64,000 nt of DNA from Oscillospiraceae bacterium (GCA_015064725.1 SVRQ01000001.1:62001-126000); one strand, 5' to 3'. Shown: positions 18,440 through 28,653, counted from the first letter of the stretch. Notes: generated from the letters alone by a model not told the origin. Program-made: numbers and translations.

Positions 18440-20965
18440 TTATTTTGCATCAAACCAGGTTTTACCTATGGCAACCTCGGCAGAAAGCTTCACGGGAAGC
18501 TTTACAGCGTGCTCCATCTCCGAAACGAGAAGCTCCTTTACCTCTTCGGCACAGCTTTCGTTTGCTTCTATAATAAGCTCGTCGTGTACCTGCATAATAA
18601 GCTTTGCGTCATATCCGCCCTCGCGCAGTTTGCGCTGTGCGTTTACCATAGCAAGCTTGATTATATCCGCCGCACTTCCCTGTATAGGGCTGTTCATCGC
18701 AACACGCTCGCCGAAAGCTACCTCCGTCTTCTTTTTGGAGGAAAGCTCCTTTATATATCTTCTTCTGCCGAGAAGAGTTGTAACAAAGCCGTCCTTTTTC
18801 GCCTGTTCAACGATATCGGAAAGATATTTTTCTACCATCGGGTAGGTTTTAAGGTATCCTGCGATATATTCCTTTGCCGCCGCAAGGGATATGTGCAGAT
18901 CCCCTGCAAGGGAGAAGGCACCCATACCGTAAACTATGCCGAAGTTTATTGCCTTTGCCCTCTTGCGAAGCTCCACGCTTACCTCGTTTTCGCCCACGCC
19001 GAAGACCTTCATAGCTGTGGACGTATGGATATCCGCGCCGCTTTCAAAAGCACTTATCATCGCTTCATCGCCCGATATTGCCGCAAGCAAGCGAAGCTCG
19101 ATCTGCGAATAGTCCGCATCGATAAGGACGTATCCGTCCTTTTCTGCGGCGAAGAATTTTCTCATCTCGCGCCCAAGCTCCGTTTTGATGGGGATATTTT
19201 GCAGGTTAGGCTCCGTAGAGGAAAGTCTGCCCGTGGCGGTAAGCGCCTGTTTGAACGAGGTATGGACCCTTCCGCGCTCGTCCGCCGCGGCGAGAAGCCC
19301 GTCCGCATAGGTGCTTTTAAGCTTTGCTACCTTACGGTACTCAAGGATCTCTCCGACGATGGGGTGGTAGGGGCGAAGCTTTTCCATAACCTCCGCGTCC
19401 GTGGAATATCCGCTTTTCGTCTTTTTGAGCGCGGGCAGTCCCAAAACGTCAAAAAGAATATGTCCAAGCTGCTTGGGCGAGTTTATATTAAAGCTTTCTC
19501 CTGCAAGCAGATATATCTTCTCGCAATGCGCCTCTATCATTTCGGAAAGTCTTGCGGAAAACGCGGAAAGCTCCTGCGTATTAACGAAAAAGCCCTCTTT
19601 TTCCATATCGAAAAGTACGCGCGCAAGGGGAAATTCTATTTTACGGTAAAGATCGCTTTGTCCGCTTTTTTCAAGCTCACCGCGAAGCTCGCCGCATAGC
19701 CCGTATATATAAAACGCTCTTTCCGCGTGGGAAGAGATCGTTTTTCCGTACAGACGCGAAACGATCTTTTCAAGAGAAAAATCGTTTTCGGAAACGGCGG
19801 CAACGTAGGACATCAGCATAACGTCCTCTCGGCACGAGATGAAATCGCAGCCGTACGGGGCGAGTGCGTGGTACGCCGATTTCGCATCGTGTACGATAAA
19901 TGCGTAATCCGCGTCAGAAAGGTAAGAAAGTGCGTTTTTCAAGCTGTCCGCAAAAACCTCTTTTTCACGGCAGAAATATATTTTTTCCGCTTCAAAGTCA
20001 AAAGATACTGCATATTCCGTGCCTTTTTCAAGCGCGGAAGCGTCCTTTTCGGAAAGAGAGAAGTTTTCCTCTGCGCTTTCTGCCGCTGTTTCGTTTTCAG
20101 TGCTTTCCGCGCCGAATTTTTTTATAAATTTAGTAAATTCAAGCCTTGTGAAAAGATCAAAAAGCTTGGCTTTGTCCATACCATTATAACGGAACGATTC
20201 AAAATCGCATCCCATATCCACGTCGCGTTTGATGGTTGCAAGGAATTTCGACATATACGCGCTTTCTTTGCCGCCGATGATCTTTGCCTTAGCCGCGGGA
20301 GCTATCTTTTTGCTCTCCGTATCCGTATAAAGCTCGTCAAGGCTTCCGTACTCCGCAATAAGCTTGAACGCGGTCTTTTCTCCAATTCCCTTTACGCCGG
20401 GAATATTATCGGAAGCATCGCCCATAAGGGATTTTACGTCAACGTATTGGTCGGGGCGCACACCGTATTTTTCCTCGAAAGCCGCGCTGTCGAAAAGTAT
20501 CGGCTCCGTATTCGTTGCAAGGATAACGCGCGTCCTTTCCGAAATAAGCTGGAGGGAATCTCGGTCGCCGGTAAGAATATACACCTCCACGTCTCCCTCG
20601 GCTTCGCCGAGCGCGGCGAGAGTGCCGAGAAGGTCGTCTGCCTCAAAGCCCTCTTTCTCCACGCAGTGCGCACCGAGCGCGGAAAGGCACTCCACGGCAT
20701 AGGGACGCTGCACGGCAAGCTCCTCCGGCATAGCGTGCCTGTTTGCCTTGTAGCCGGTGTATGCGGTGTGCCTGAACGTGGGCGCTTTAAGATCGAATGC
20801 CACAACAAAATAATCGGGTTGAAGCTCTTCAAAGTGGCGGTTTATGATATTTATAGTTCCGTAAACTGCGTTTGTGGGAAGTCCGTCCGCCGTGGAAAGC
20901 GGACGCACGCCGTAAAACGCACGGTTGAGTATTGAGTTTCCGTCAACGGCAAGAAGTTTTTTCAT
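18440..20965 (-). CDS. polA: DNA polymerase I
   Basis: 5'-3' exonuclease domain (LLAVDGNSILNRAFYG, DNIPGVKGIGEKTA) and Pol A motifs (DADYSQIELRLLA, RRAKAINFGIVYGMG, MQVHDELIIE). Confidence 0.97.
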   Translation of the reverse strand: MKKLLAVDGNSILNRAFYGVRPLSTADGLPTNAVYGTINIINRHFEELQPDYFVVAFDLKAPTFRHTAYTGYKANRHAMPEELAVQRPYAVECLSALGAHCVEKEGFEADDLLGTLAALGEAEGDVEVYILTGDRDSLQLISERTRVILATNTEPILFDSAAFEEKYGVRPDQYVDVKSLMGDASDNIPGVKGIGEKTAFKLIAEYGSLDELYTDTESKKIAPAAKAKIIGGKESAYMSKFLATIKRDVDMGCDFESFRYNGMDKAKLFDLFTRLEFTKFIKKFGAESTENETAAESAEENFSLSEKDASALEKGTEYAVSFDFEAEKIYFCREKEVFADSLKNALSYLSDADYAFIVHDAKSAYHALAPYGCDFISCREDVMLMSYVAAVSENDFSLEKIVSRLYGKTISSHAERAFYIYGLCGELRGELEKSGQSDLYRKIEFPLARVLFDMEKEGFFVNTQELSAFSARLSEMIEAHCEKIYLLAGESFNINSPKQLGHILFDVLGLPALKKTKSGYSTDAEVMEKLRPYHPIVGEILEYRKVAKLKSTYADGLLAAADERGRVHTSFKQALTATGRLSSTEPNLQNIPIKTELGREMRKFFAAEKDGYVLIDADYSQIELRLLAAISGDEAMISAFESGADIHTSTAMKVFGVGENEVSVELRKRAKAINFGIVYGMGAFSLAGDLHISLAAAKEYIAGYLKTYPMVEKYLSDIVEQAKKDGFVTTLLGRRRYIKELSSKKKTEVAFGERVAMNSPIQGSAADIIKLAMVNAQRKLREGGYDAKLIMQVHDELIIEANESCAEEVKELLVSEMEHAVKLPVKLSAEVAIGKTWFDAK

Positions 20966-21177
20966 ACGTTATCCTCCGCAGGGGTAATATAATTTTGTAA
21001 CATAATTATATTACCACAGTATCGCACAAAAAGCAAATTTTTCTTTATTGCAAGAAAAATTTGCAAAAAGGACGGGAGAAATGGCGTGTAAAATTAGCGG
21101 AGAATTATGTACGGTTGTTTAATAATTGCCCCGCTGTAAACAAATAAATAACCCCGACATCTGTCGGGGTTGTGTTT

Positions 21178-21627
21178 TTATGATCCAGCAATATAAAGCA
21201 ATCCAAAAAGCAAAAAACAAATGATAAGAATTGGCGGCATTAAAATAAACGGAATATAAATACAATACCAACTAATAGTAAATAGTGAAAAATAGTACGC
21301 AATAGCTAAAACCAAAAAAAATACAATAATCCAATAAATAATAATCGATAAGACTATTGCTAATCTTCTGTGATACCTAAACCAATATTTGCGAATAAAT
21401 AAGTGTCCTAGTTCAACATATGTATATAATATACTGAAAAAACAAAATGAAATCATAAGTGGGGCAATATGCTTATATTTTAAGTATAGATAAAAACCTA
21501 TGGCTGAAATAATTACTCCAATTATACTGAACAAAACCGTCAATACTCGTCCTTCTGAAGTATCTCCCGGAAACTTATGATACCTATCATAAACATCTTT
21601 ACACGTCTGTTTTTTATCTTTCGGCAT
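21178..21627 (-). CDS. Hypothetical multi-TM membrane protein
   Basis: Hydrophobic segments; AT-rich gene; hypothetical. Confidence 0.6.
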   Translation of the reverse strand: MPKDKKQTCKDVYDRYHKFPGDTSEGRVLTVLFSIIGVIISAIGFYLYLKYKHIAPLMISFCFFSILYTYVELGHLFIRKYWFRYHRRLAIVLSIIIYWIIVFFLVLAIAYYFSLFTISWYCIYIPFILMPPILIICFLLFGLLYIAGS

Positions 21628-21717
21628 AATGCCTCCTTTCTTTTTATCGCGAGTTTCGCCTTTGTATTACAAAGGCATAGGGCAAAGCCCATACCCCTAA
21701 AGATGCACGAACGCGTC

Positions 21718-21843
21718 CAAAGGCTCTCCCTTTGGGAGAGCTCCCGCGATAGCGGGTGAGAGGGCGGTTACAGCAGGTTTTTGCTCCATTTTGCCCTCTC
21801 CGTCGGCTTCGCCGCCACCTCTCCCAAAGGGAGAGGCTTTTTT
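21718..21843. repeat. Dispersed palindromic intergenic repeat (aaaggctctccctttgggagag...ctctcccaaagggagaggcttt)
   Basis: Long inverted ends with internal cccgcgatagcggg and gtcggcttcgccgc hairpins. Confidence 0.8.
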
Positions 21844-21954
21844 GCTGCTCCCGTTATAACACAAATCGGCAGAGAAAGCCAGTTCCCTGCCGAAGTTTTG
21901 TGCCTGCTAATCATCCGCTAAGAATGGAGAGAGAAACTCCCGTCCTTTTTATTT

Positions 21955-23016
21955 TTATCTTATAAGATTTGCAAGTCTGTAATATTCCTCTGTGCGAGCT
22001 TTGAGAACGGCGCATCTTTCGTCCATCCAAGCCTTATCCTCAGCGGGGATAGCGGCGATCTCTTCTTCTGTAAGCTTGCCCTTATAGAGTCTGTCAAGAG
22101 TAAGAGCCTTCATAATATCAACGTCGCAGATCTTGCCGTCATTCTTGCAGATAACGACGTTGGATTTACCCGCAATAAGTCTTTCTACAGCCGCAGCACC
22201 CATTTCGGAAGCTGTAAGTCTGTCTTCAAGAGAGGGGCAGCCGCCGCGCTGAACGTGAGCGAGAACGCAGAAACGAGTAATGATGCCCGTTTCTTCTTCG
22301 ATCTTCTTTGCGAGCTTTTCTGCATAGCCGGGCAATCCCTCGGAAACGATAACGATTATACCGCGTTTGCCGTTAAGACGTTGTGTTTTGATTTTTTCGA
22401 TAGCTTCTTCTTCATCGAAAGGCACTTCGGGAATAGCAACGGCGGAAGCACCTACCGCAATACCGGTGCGAACTGCAATGTGACCTGCATTTCTGCCCAT
22501 AACTTCAACTACGTTGCAGCGAGCGTGAGATTCGCACGTTGCGCGAAGGCTGTCTGCCATCTCAACTACGGTGTTCATCGCTGTATCGAAGCCTATCGTG
22601 TAATCCGTGGAAGTAACGTCCGCATCGATAGTGCCGGGAACGGCAACCGTGGGTATGCCGAGCGCGGAAAGCTTTGTTGCGCCCATAAATGTACCGTCAC
22701 CGCCGCAAACGATCATACCGTCGATATTGTTGGAACGGCAGATATAAGCAGCAAGCTCCTGATACTTGGGATCCTTAAATTCCTCGCATCTTGCGGAGTA
22801 AAGCACTGTGCCCGCTTCGGTCAAGATGTTGGAAACGCTTGTGGGGTTGGAAAGATCTCTGAACTTTCCTGCAAGAAGGCCTGCATAGCCTTCTTCAACG
22901 CCAACGACCTGAATGCCGTTTGCAATAGCCGTGCGTGCAGCCGCACGGATAAAGGAGTTCATACCCGGAGCGTCGCCGCCGGATGTAAGGATAGCGATTT
23001 TTCTTATTTTTTTCAT
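21955..23016 (-). CDS. pfkA: 6-phosphofructokinase
   Basis: KIAILTSGGDAPGMN, GGDGTFMGA, GTIDADVTSTDYTIGFDTA; start taken at MKKIRKIA. Confidence 0.95.
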   Translation of the reverse strand: MKKIRKIAILTSGGDAPGMNSFIRAAARTAIANGIQVVGVEEGYAGLLAGKFRDLSNPTSVSNILTEAGTVLYSARCEEFKDPKYQELAAYICRSNNIDGMIVCGGDGTFMGATKLSALGIPTVAVPGTIDADVTSTDYTIGFDTAMNTVVEMADSLRATCESHARCNVVEVMGRNAGHIAVRTGIAVGASAVAIPEVPFDEEEAIEKIKTQRLNGKRGIIVIVSEGLPGYAEKLAKKIEEETGIITRFCVLAHVQRGGCPSLEDRLTASEMGAAAVERLIAGKSNVVICKNDGKICDVDIMKALTLDRLYKGKLTEEEIAAIPAEDKAWMDERCAVLKARTEEYYRLANLIR

Positions 23017-23057
23017 TTTTATCACCTTCAAATTTTAAATTCTTTTATTTTTAATAA

Positions 23058-23762
23058 TTATCTTTCGGTTTTTCCGCCGGAAAGGAAATCCAGCGCACGG
23101 GGAACGGAGTCCTTTGCATTGCCCCAAGGCTCGTTATCATAGCGGTAATCGAATTTTTTGCAGAACCAGCTTACGTCCTCGTTAAGGGAGTCGATATATT
23201 TTCTTTCTATTCCCTTTGCAACCTCGAAAAAGTCCGCAAAGTCCTTTTTGCCAAGACCGGAGCGTCCGTATTCGAGAAGCCTTCTGTAATGGGGCAGGCA
23301 GAAGCAGCGTTGCTTTTTGAATTTGCGCCTGAACTCGTCATCCGTTTCCCAAATGTAGATGGTGTTGGAAAACATTTTGGAAAGCGAGCCGGAAATTTTG
23401 GAGCAAAGATAGCAGGTGCCGGATATTTTTTCTATAGCGCTTTCGGATTTTTCGCCTTTTGCGTCGAAAAGTATTTTTTTGAAGACCTTATCGTTGACCT
23501 CTGCAATGTGGCTTTCCAATATCAGCGCAAGGCCGAGGCGGTTGCCTTTTTCGTACATTTTGTTAAAATGTCCGCGGCAGAACCCGAGCCTGTTCGTTTC
23601 TATACGGATATCGGGCTCCATCATAGCCGCGCCGAGCACCGCGTCGAGCGCGTTGTTCTCCAGCATATCGTAAAGCTCGCAGAACGGACAGCACGGCGTT
23701 TCGCTTTCGGAGGTTTTATCGAACGCTTCGTTTATCGGTATGGTATATATGGTTTCCGGCAT
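23058..23762 (-). CDS. DUF6062-like Cys-rich protein
   Basis: CCPFCELY, LGFCRGHFNKMY, CYLCSKI, RCFCLPHYRRLL: repeated CxxC/CxxxH pairs. Confidence 0.65.
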   Translation of the reverse strand: MPETIYTIPINEAFDKTSESETPCCPFCELYDMLENNALDAVLGAAMMEPDIRIETNRLGFCRGHFNKMYEKGNRLGLALILESHIAEVNDKVFKKILFDAKGEKSESAIEKISGTCYLCSKISGSLSKMFSNTIYIWETDDEFRRKFKKQRCFCLPHYRRLLEYGRSGLGKKDFADFFEVAKGIERKYIDSLNEDVSWFCKKFDYRYDNEPWGNAKDSVPRALDFLSGGKTER

Positions 23763-23788
23763 TTGTTTTCTCCTTGTAATTTATTTTG

Positions 23789-24598
23789 TCAGATAACGAG
23801 GTCTGCGTAGTAGGGGAAGTGGTCGGATGCCTGCGTTACGGGAACATCCGCATCTTCAACGGTAAATTCATCGGACACAAAGATATAGTCTATGCGGATA
23901 CCCTTGCCGCCGTTGATCTCCTTGGGAGCAAGCGCGGAAATATCGAATCTTGTGGGGAAAGTTCTCTTTGTCTGATCTTTGCAGAACTTGAACGTATCCG
24001 TCATAAGCTCATAAAGCTCTTTGATCTCCGCAGATCTGTCCCATTCCGGGTTGACAGCGCCGTCCCATACGTTGAAGTCACCCATAATGATAAGGGGGCG
24101 TGTTCTTTCTTTGATAAGCTTTGTGAGTATCTTCATAGTTTCGGCTCTTTCCGTCTTTGCAAGACCGAAGTGAGTTACGATGACCTCGATCTCTTTATCC
24201 TCTTCAACAAGGATGATATTGCGGAAAATGCCGCGTGTTTCATAGTAAGTGGGCTCGGATTTATCCTCGGGATCGGGAACGGCGATAGCCTCGGAGTAAA
24301 GAACGGCATATTTGGAAAGGATCGCGTTGCCGTAGTCACCGCGCGCACCGGGTCTGCCCAGAGTCGTTGCTTTTCCAAAGCGGCTTTCATAGGGAATGCC
24401 GGAATGTCTTGCGATCTCTGCGGCGATATTGACGTTGCCGCTGCGAGGATGGTTGAAGTCTATTTCGTTAAGGCCGACGATAGCGGGCGAATACTCTCCG
24501 ATTATCTTCGCGCAAGCCGCGGGATTGGGCTTTGCGGGCAATTCTCCGCTGTAATCTCGTCCGCCTGCCACGTTGTATGTCATAACTCTGAGTTTCAT
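23789..24598 (-). CDS. Endonuclease/exonuclease/phosphatase family protein
   Basis: MTYNVAGG, IVGLNEIDF, IMGDFNVWDG, ASDHFPYYADLVI. Confidence 0.92.
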   Translation of the reverse strand: MKLRVMTYNVAGGRDYSGELPAKPNPAACAKIIGEYSPAIVGLNEIDFNHPRSGNVNIAAEIARHSGIPYESRFGKATTLGRPGARGDYGNAILSKYAVLYSEAIAVPDPEDKSEPTYYETRGIFRNIILVEEDKEIEVIVTHFGLAKTERAETMKILTKLIKERTRPLIIMGDFNVWDGAVNPEWDRSAEIKELYELMTDTFKFCKDQTKRTFPTRFDISALAPKEINGGKGIRIDYIFVSDEFTVEDADVPVTQASDHFPYYADLVI

Positions 24599-24739
24599 AA
24601 TGGTACAACCCCTTTTCTTTAAATAAATTTATACATAATTATTTTAACACTTATATAGATAATTGTCAACTTTTTCTTGCTTTAAAGAAAAAAAGAAGCA
24701 CACACGAAAAGTTTTTGCCAAAACGCGCTTTATATGCAA

Positions 24740-24765
24740 AAAAGCAGAGGTCGCCCTCTGCTTTT
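24740..24765. terminator. Terminal hairpin of lipoprotein array
   Basis: aaaagcagaggtcgccctctgctttt; same core as array spacers. Confidence 0.85.
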
Positions 24766-24778
24766 GTGTAGATATTTT

Positions 24779-25339
24779 TCAAGCGGGAACGGGATGATGA
24801 ATGCAAAAATCAGAGAGTAAGACTCTTTTTACATCGTCATTCTGCGCGATATGATATAGCAATTCGGAGAGCTTCTCGCAGTATTCGTCCTGCGGCAAAT
24901 CAGAATCATTCATACTGAAGTGAAAAATTGTGGTACGCTTGAATGCGCAATCTCCGCCATTAACGGGAAATTCGGATTCAATATTTGAAATCAGATCCGC
25001 ATTTTCTTCTCCGCGCCATTCAATACATACGCTAAATCCAACATGTTCTTTATATATTTTTAAAGTCTCAATAAATTTTTCGGTCAATTTTTTAAGGGAT
25101 TCTTTGCTATTGGGAGATTCATTTTCTATCTTCGTATCCGGATATACGTAGTAAGCAAATAACACCGTATTTACAACTACCTTGTAGCACGTTTGTATTT
25201 CCCGTCTTACCGCTGCTTGCGGATCTTCAGTAGTTTGCAGACCTTCGGTAGTTTGCGTTTCGCCCGTGTTGTTGTCACTACAGGATGTGAACGTCAATAG
25301 CATCGCCAAAGCAAGAAGTATAGATATAAGTTTTTTCAT
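24779..25339 (-). CDS. Small lipoprotein, array member 5
   Basis: MKKLISILLALAMLLTFTSCSDNN lipobox. Confidence 0.75.
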   Translation of the reverse strand: MKKLISILLALAMLLTFTSCSDNNTGETQTTEGLQTTEDPQAAVRREIQTCYKVVVNTVLFAYYVYPDTKIENESPNSKESLKKLTEKFIETLKIYKEHVGFSVCIEWRGEENADLISNIESEFPVNGGDCAFKRTTIFHFSMNDSDLPQDEYCEKLSELLYHIAQNDDVKRVLLSDFCIHHPVPA

Positions 25340-25360
25340 ATGTGCCTCCTTATGGGTGAT

Positions 25361-25391
25361 AGCAGAGGGCGTGCGCCCTCTGCTTTTGTGT
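25361..25391. repeat. Array spacer hairpin
   Basis: agcagagggcgtgcgccctctgcttttgtgt. Confidence 0.85.
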
Positions 25392-25419
25392 GGTGGTGTT
25401 AAGCCTATCCAAATATCCT

Positions 25420-26103
25420 TTATTGTATATAGTATTTATCAAAAGACAAGCTATTAACAAAATCAATAATATCGCTCTCGCTTACAGATGAACGCACCAC
25501 AGCGTAGTGGCTTTCATCCACAAAAAAACTCGCTGTCATTTTTTCTGTCAAAGTATCCGTCCGTCCTATATTTTTTATATAAACGTCAAAATTGCCCGAG
25601 TTTTTGGTCTGAGCCGATCTAATGTAATAATTATCCCATCCAAACCTGCTTTTGCTATAATCCAAAAAATTAGTTTTGGATGAATCTTCACTAAAAAGAT
25701 TCTGTGTATTTGCGATATAAACTACCACTTGAAACATTTTTTCATCACATTCAAAAAAATAATGTACGCCAATATCCTCATAAGCAGCTTCGGGATATAA
25801 TGCAACGTTATCTTCAATTCTTTTTGCTATAGTGCTATCAACTTGATAGAGAAAACCGTCATTTTTGAAGCTGTAAAACATATTTTCATATATGGATATG
25901 AATTTTTCATTCAATCCGGAACGATCATCAGCTCTTATAAAATCAACAGCTTCTTTCAAGGAATAAAATCTAATAGGTTGAGCAGTGACGCTCATAGGTT
26001 CACTCTGCGTTAACGTAGTCGTTTCGTAATTGAAGTCATCGTTACCGCAGGATGCGAGCAACAGCATTGATAAAGCAAGAATTATTGTTAAAATTTTTTT
26101 CAT
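25420..26103 (-). CDS. Small lipoprotein, array member 4
   Basis: MKKILTIILALSMLLLASCGND lipobox. Confidence 0.75.
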   Translation of the reverse strand: MKKILTIILALSMLLLASCGNDDFNYETTTLTQSEPMSVTAQPIRFYSLKEAVDFIRADDRSGLNEKFISIYENMFYSFKNDGFLYQVDSTIAKRIEDNVALYPEAAYEDIGVHYFFECDEKMFQVVVYIANTQNLFSEDSSKTNFLDYSKSRFGWDNYYIRSAQTKNSGNFDVYIKNIGRTDTLTEKMTASFFVDESHYAVVRSSVSESDIIDFVNSLSFDKYYIQ

Positions 26104-26125
26104 ATGTACCTCCTTATGGGGGGAT

Positions 26126-26158
26126 AGCAGAGGGCATATGCCCTCTGCTTTTGTGTGG
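26126..26158. repeat. Array spacer hairpin
   Basis: agcagagggcatatgccctctgcttttgtgtgg. Confidence 0.85.
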
Positions 26159-26159
26159 G

Positions 26160-26885
26160 TTATTCCGTTACTGTTTCCAATGCCACTTCAAACTGTGCCA
26201 AAGCTTCACTTGCCGTATTGGGAGAGAGCAAACGGCTTATAAACGTATCCGTACCATCTACGGGGTAATCCGAAAGTACCGAGTTACCCGTTATTGTAAT
26301 AGTCACATTTTCATAAACCATTTTTATGGATAGAAGTTTTCCCGACGCATAAGTATATTTTACGTTATCAACAAATGTACAACAAGCTATTTCCGAAGTA
26401 ACCATTCTGAAATCGTCAATGTTTTCTGTAATCAATATATTTTCCGCTTCAGAAAAGCCCTCCTCGTTTAATTTAAATCTAATGTTTACGTTATAACCGT
26501 TTTCGTCCATTAAACTATACATATACGTACTGTTATCGCCCGAAATTACATTAGATAAGTATATAAAACTTTCAAATTCCCCCATATGCGAAATTTTATC
26601 GTAAGTTATGAAATCTTCGGGCAAACCCTTGTTTTCCGCACAAGTTTTCTTGTAAGTTTCATTATAAAAAGAGTAATTTTCGGGTAACTTGTTTTTATAG
26701 ATAAAATCTTCATATTCGTTATAGTCTTCTATTGTCAAACTTACAGTGTCGCCACAGTTAACAATAATTTCTTTTGTTTCTTTGGAATTTTGTAAACCGG
26801 TCAATTCATTTTTGGAATTTGAACAAGAAACAGTAAAACATAATACAGTCATAACTGTAATCAACAAAGAAAAAAATTTTTTCAT
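26160..26885 (-). CDS. Small lipoprotein, array member 3
   Basis: MKKFFSLLITVMTVLCFTVSCSNSK lipobox. Confidence 0.75.
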   Translation of the reverse strand: MKKFFSLLITVMTVLCFTVSCSNSKNELTGLQNSKETKEIIVNCGDTVSLTIEDYNEYEDFIYKNKLPENYSFYNETYKKTCAENKGLPEDFITYDKISHMGEFESFIYLSNVISGDNSTYMYSLMDENGYNVNIRFKLNEEGFSEAENILITENIDDFRMVTSEIACCTFVDNVKYTYASGKLLSIKMVYENVTITITGNSVLSDYPVDGTDTFISRLLSPNTASEALAQFEVALETVTE

Positions 26886-26905
26886 ATGCAGCCTCCTTTG
26901 AAGGT

Positions 26906-26938
26906 AGCAGAGGGCGTGCGCCCTCTGCTTTTGTGTGG
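26906..26938. repeat. Array spacer hairpin
   Basis: agcagagggcgtgcgccctctgcttttgtgtgg. Confidence 0.85.
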
Positions 26939-26939
26939 T

Positions 26940-27449
26940 TTACTCAGCTGAAGGTATCGGATATTGCCGCAACACTATTCTGGATATATCGGAATATCTT
27001 GTCAACTGTTCCAGCGCATCCGCAAACCGTTCAACATCAAGACCCTCGGTATATATCAAAAAGTGTGTGTATGTGTCCTGTTCTATATGTTTGTAAAATG
27101 AATAATTTAGCATATCCAAAAATCTTTCTTCTTCAATATGCCCGGGTATATACATACGGATGTTTCCAGGACTCTCAATCGCAATGTGACTATTGAGCAA
27201 TTCGATCAAATCTTCTCTGTTAACAGGAATTTTATCTCCTTTTTGTCCTAACGGCACTATTATCTTGCCATAATTGATTTCGCCAACAGTAACGGGAGCT
27301 TCTGTTGGCGCTTCTGTCGTTGCAGCAGTTTGTGTTGACGTTGATTCAGCCGTGGTAGTAGAATTAGACGTTGTATCTGATATGTTACCGCAAGAAACAG
27401 TCAATAACAAAATAGATAGAACAATGCCTATGCAATATAATTTTTTCAT
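26940..27449 (-). CDS. Small lipoprotein, array member 2
   Basis: MKKLYCIGIVLSILLLTVSCGNIS lipobox, Thr-rich linker. Confidence 0.75.
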   Translation of the reverse strand: MKKLYCIGIVLSILLLTVSCGNISDTTSNSTTTAESTSTQTAATTEAPTEAPVTVGEINYGKIIVPLGQKGDKIPVNREDLIELLNSHIAIESPGNIRMYIPGHIEEERFLDMLNYSFYKHIEQDTYTHFLIYTEGLDVERFADALEQLTRYSDISRIVLRQYPIPSAE

Positions 27450-27468
27450 ATGTACCTCCTTTGGGTGT

Positions 27469-27500
27469 AGCAGAGGGCTTGCGCCCTCTGCTTTTGTGTG
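27469..27500. repeat. Array spacer hairpin
   Basis: agcagagggcttgcgccctctgcttttgtgtg. Confidence 0.85.
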
Positions 27501-27506
27501 GTGTGG

Positions 27507-28409
27507 TTATTCTTCGCTTTTCTTTCTATCTTTTTTAGTGCGAATTATCGCATATATCACAGCGGCAAGGAGTATCAAGATCACCCACAAAGAGGGGCTG
27601 TCTTTAAGCATTTCAAGCAAAACCCGCGACAGCGGAACACCCGAGGGGGCATTATCTTCAATATACGCTTTGCGTTTTACAGCGTAATCCTCTGCGGAAT
27701 ACCAAGTTTCTTCAAAACTTTCGCTGTATTCGTAAAAAATATTATTAAAGTCATACACACCGTAAACGCCGTCTTTTTCTGTAAGCAGAACGGGAGCGGC
27801 GTGATGATAGACGTTATCGCTTACCAAAATGCAATCATCCCAGCCGTGCTTTTCCGTAAGGAACAATATCTTATCGTAAAGACGCATATGCTCTTTATTT
27901 AAGAAAGACTCGTTCGGCTCGGTAATGCTCCAGCGCGTATAGCGAAATTCTTTATCCCTCGAATCGTAATAAAGAGAGGCTTCCGCTACAACCCTCTGCT
28001 CGCCGTCAACATCCGCAAAAACGGGAATGTATATATACTCCAATCCGTTAAAAAGAGCACCATCATATCCGTTTTCATCAAGGCAAAGAAGACCGTCGAG
28101 GAAATCCTCCGCCGCCCAATATCCTATGTAATATCTGTCGGGGTAAACTCTGATGTTTTTGTAAACATCGCCATATCCGCCGCGCTCAACATCATCCTCA
28201 TAAGATTTTGCTATATCGTATGTGAAAATAGCCTCTTCCACAAGGCTCTGCACGTCATGAACCTTTCCGCCGACGTATATCTCCTTTGCAGAAACGGAAT
28301 ATTCAACGGATGGAGGAGCTTCGGAATCGGAATTTGAACACGCCGCGCACAAGATCGCAATTATCAGCGCAAAAAAAGCGCAAGCAATTTTTTTGAAAAT
28401 TTTATTCAT
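27507..28409 (-). CDS. Lipoprotein with C-terminal TM, array member 1
   Basis: MNKIFKKIACAFFALIIAILCAACSNS lipobox; C-term LWVILILLAAVIYAII; start at 28409 preferred (GGAGGCTGTGACA-ATG). Confidence 0.75.
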   Translation of the reverse strand: MNKIFKKIACAFFALIIAILCAACSNSDSEAPPSVEYSVSAKEIYVGGKVHDVQSLVEEAIFTYDIAKSYEDDVERGGYGDVYKNIRVYPDRYYIGYWAAEDFLDGLLCLDENGYDGALFNGLEYIYIPVFADVDGEQRVVAEASLYYDSRDKEFRYTRWSITEPNESFLNKEHMRLYDKILFLTEKHGWDDCILVSDNVYHHAAPVLLTEKDGVYGVYDFNNIFYEYSESFEETWYSAEDYAVKRKAYIEDNAPSGVPLSRVLLEMLKDSPSLWVILILLAAVIYAIIRTKKDRKKSEE

Positions 28410-28591
28410 TGTCACAGCCTCCTTTGAGGGGAGCAGAGGGCAGACCGCCGTCAACAATAAACTAAAAATTTTGTTGAACTTCTTACACCTCATAAGAAAT
28501 TCCTCCTGTAATATAAATATTTTACCACACTATCGCATTTTTTGCAATAGTGCGATAATTTCAAAGTAAAACGGGATGTCGTGCCGCCCTC

Positions 28592-28620
28592 TTGACAAAA
28601 CGCGCAAAATAAAGCATAAT
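28592..28620 (+). promoter_or_regulatory. Promoter for ogg-like gene
   Basis: TTGACA 28592-28597, 17 nt, CATAAT 28615-28620. Confidence 0.75.
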
Positions 28621-28653
28621 ATTTTATCATAGAGCAAGAAACGAGGCGGTTTT

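Noticed and set aside
24740-27500. Lipoprotein-array hairpins as CRISPR or integron attC sites
   Set aside because: Spacing is gene-sized, no cas or integrase seen, hairpins lack attC-type R/L boxes
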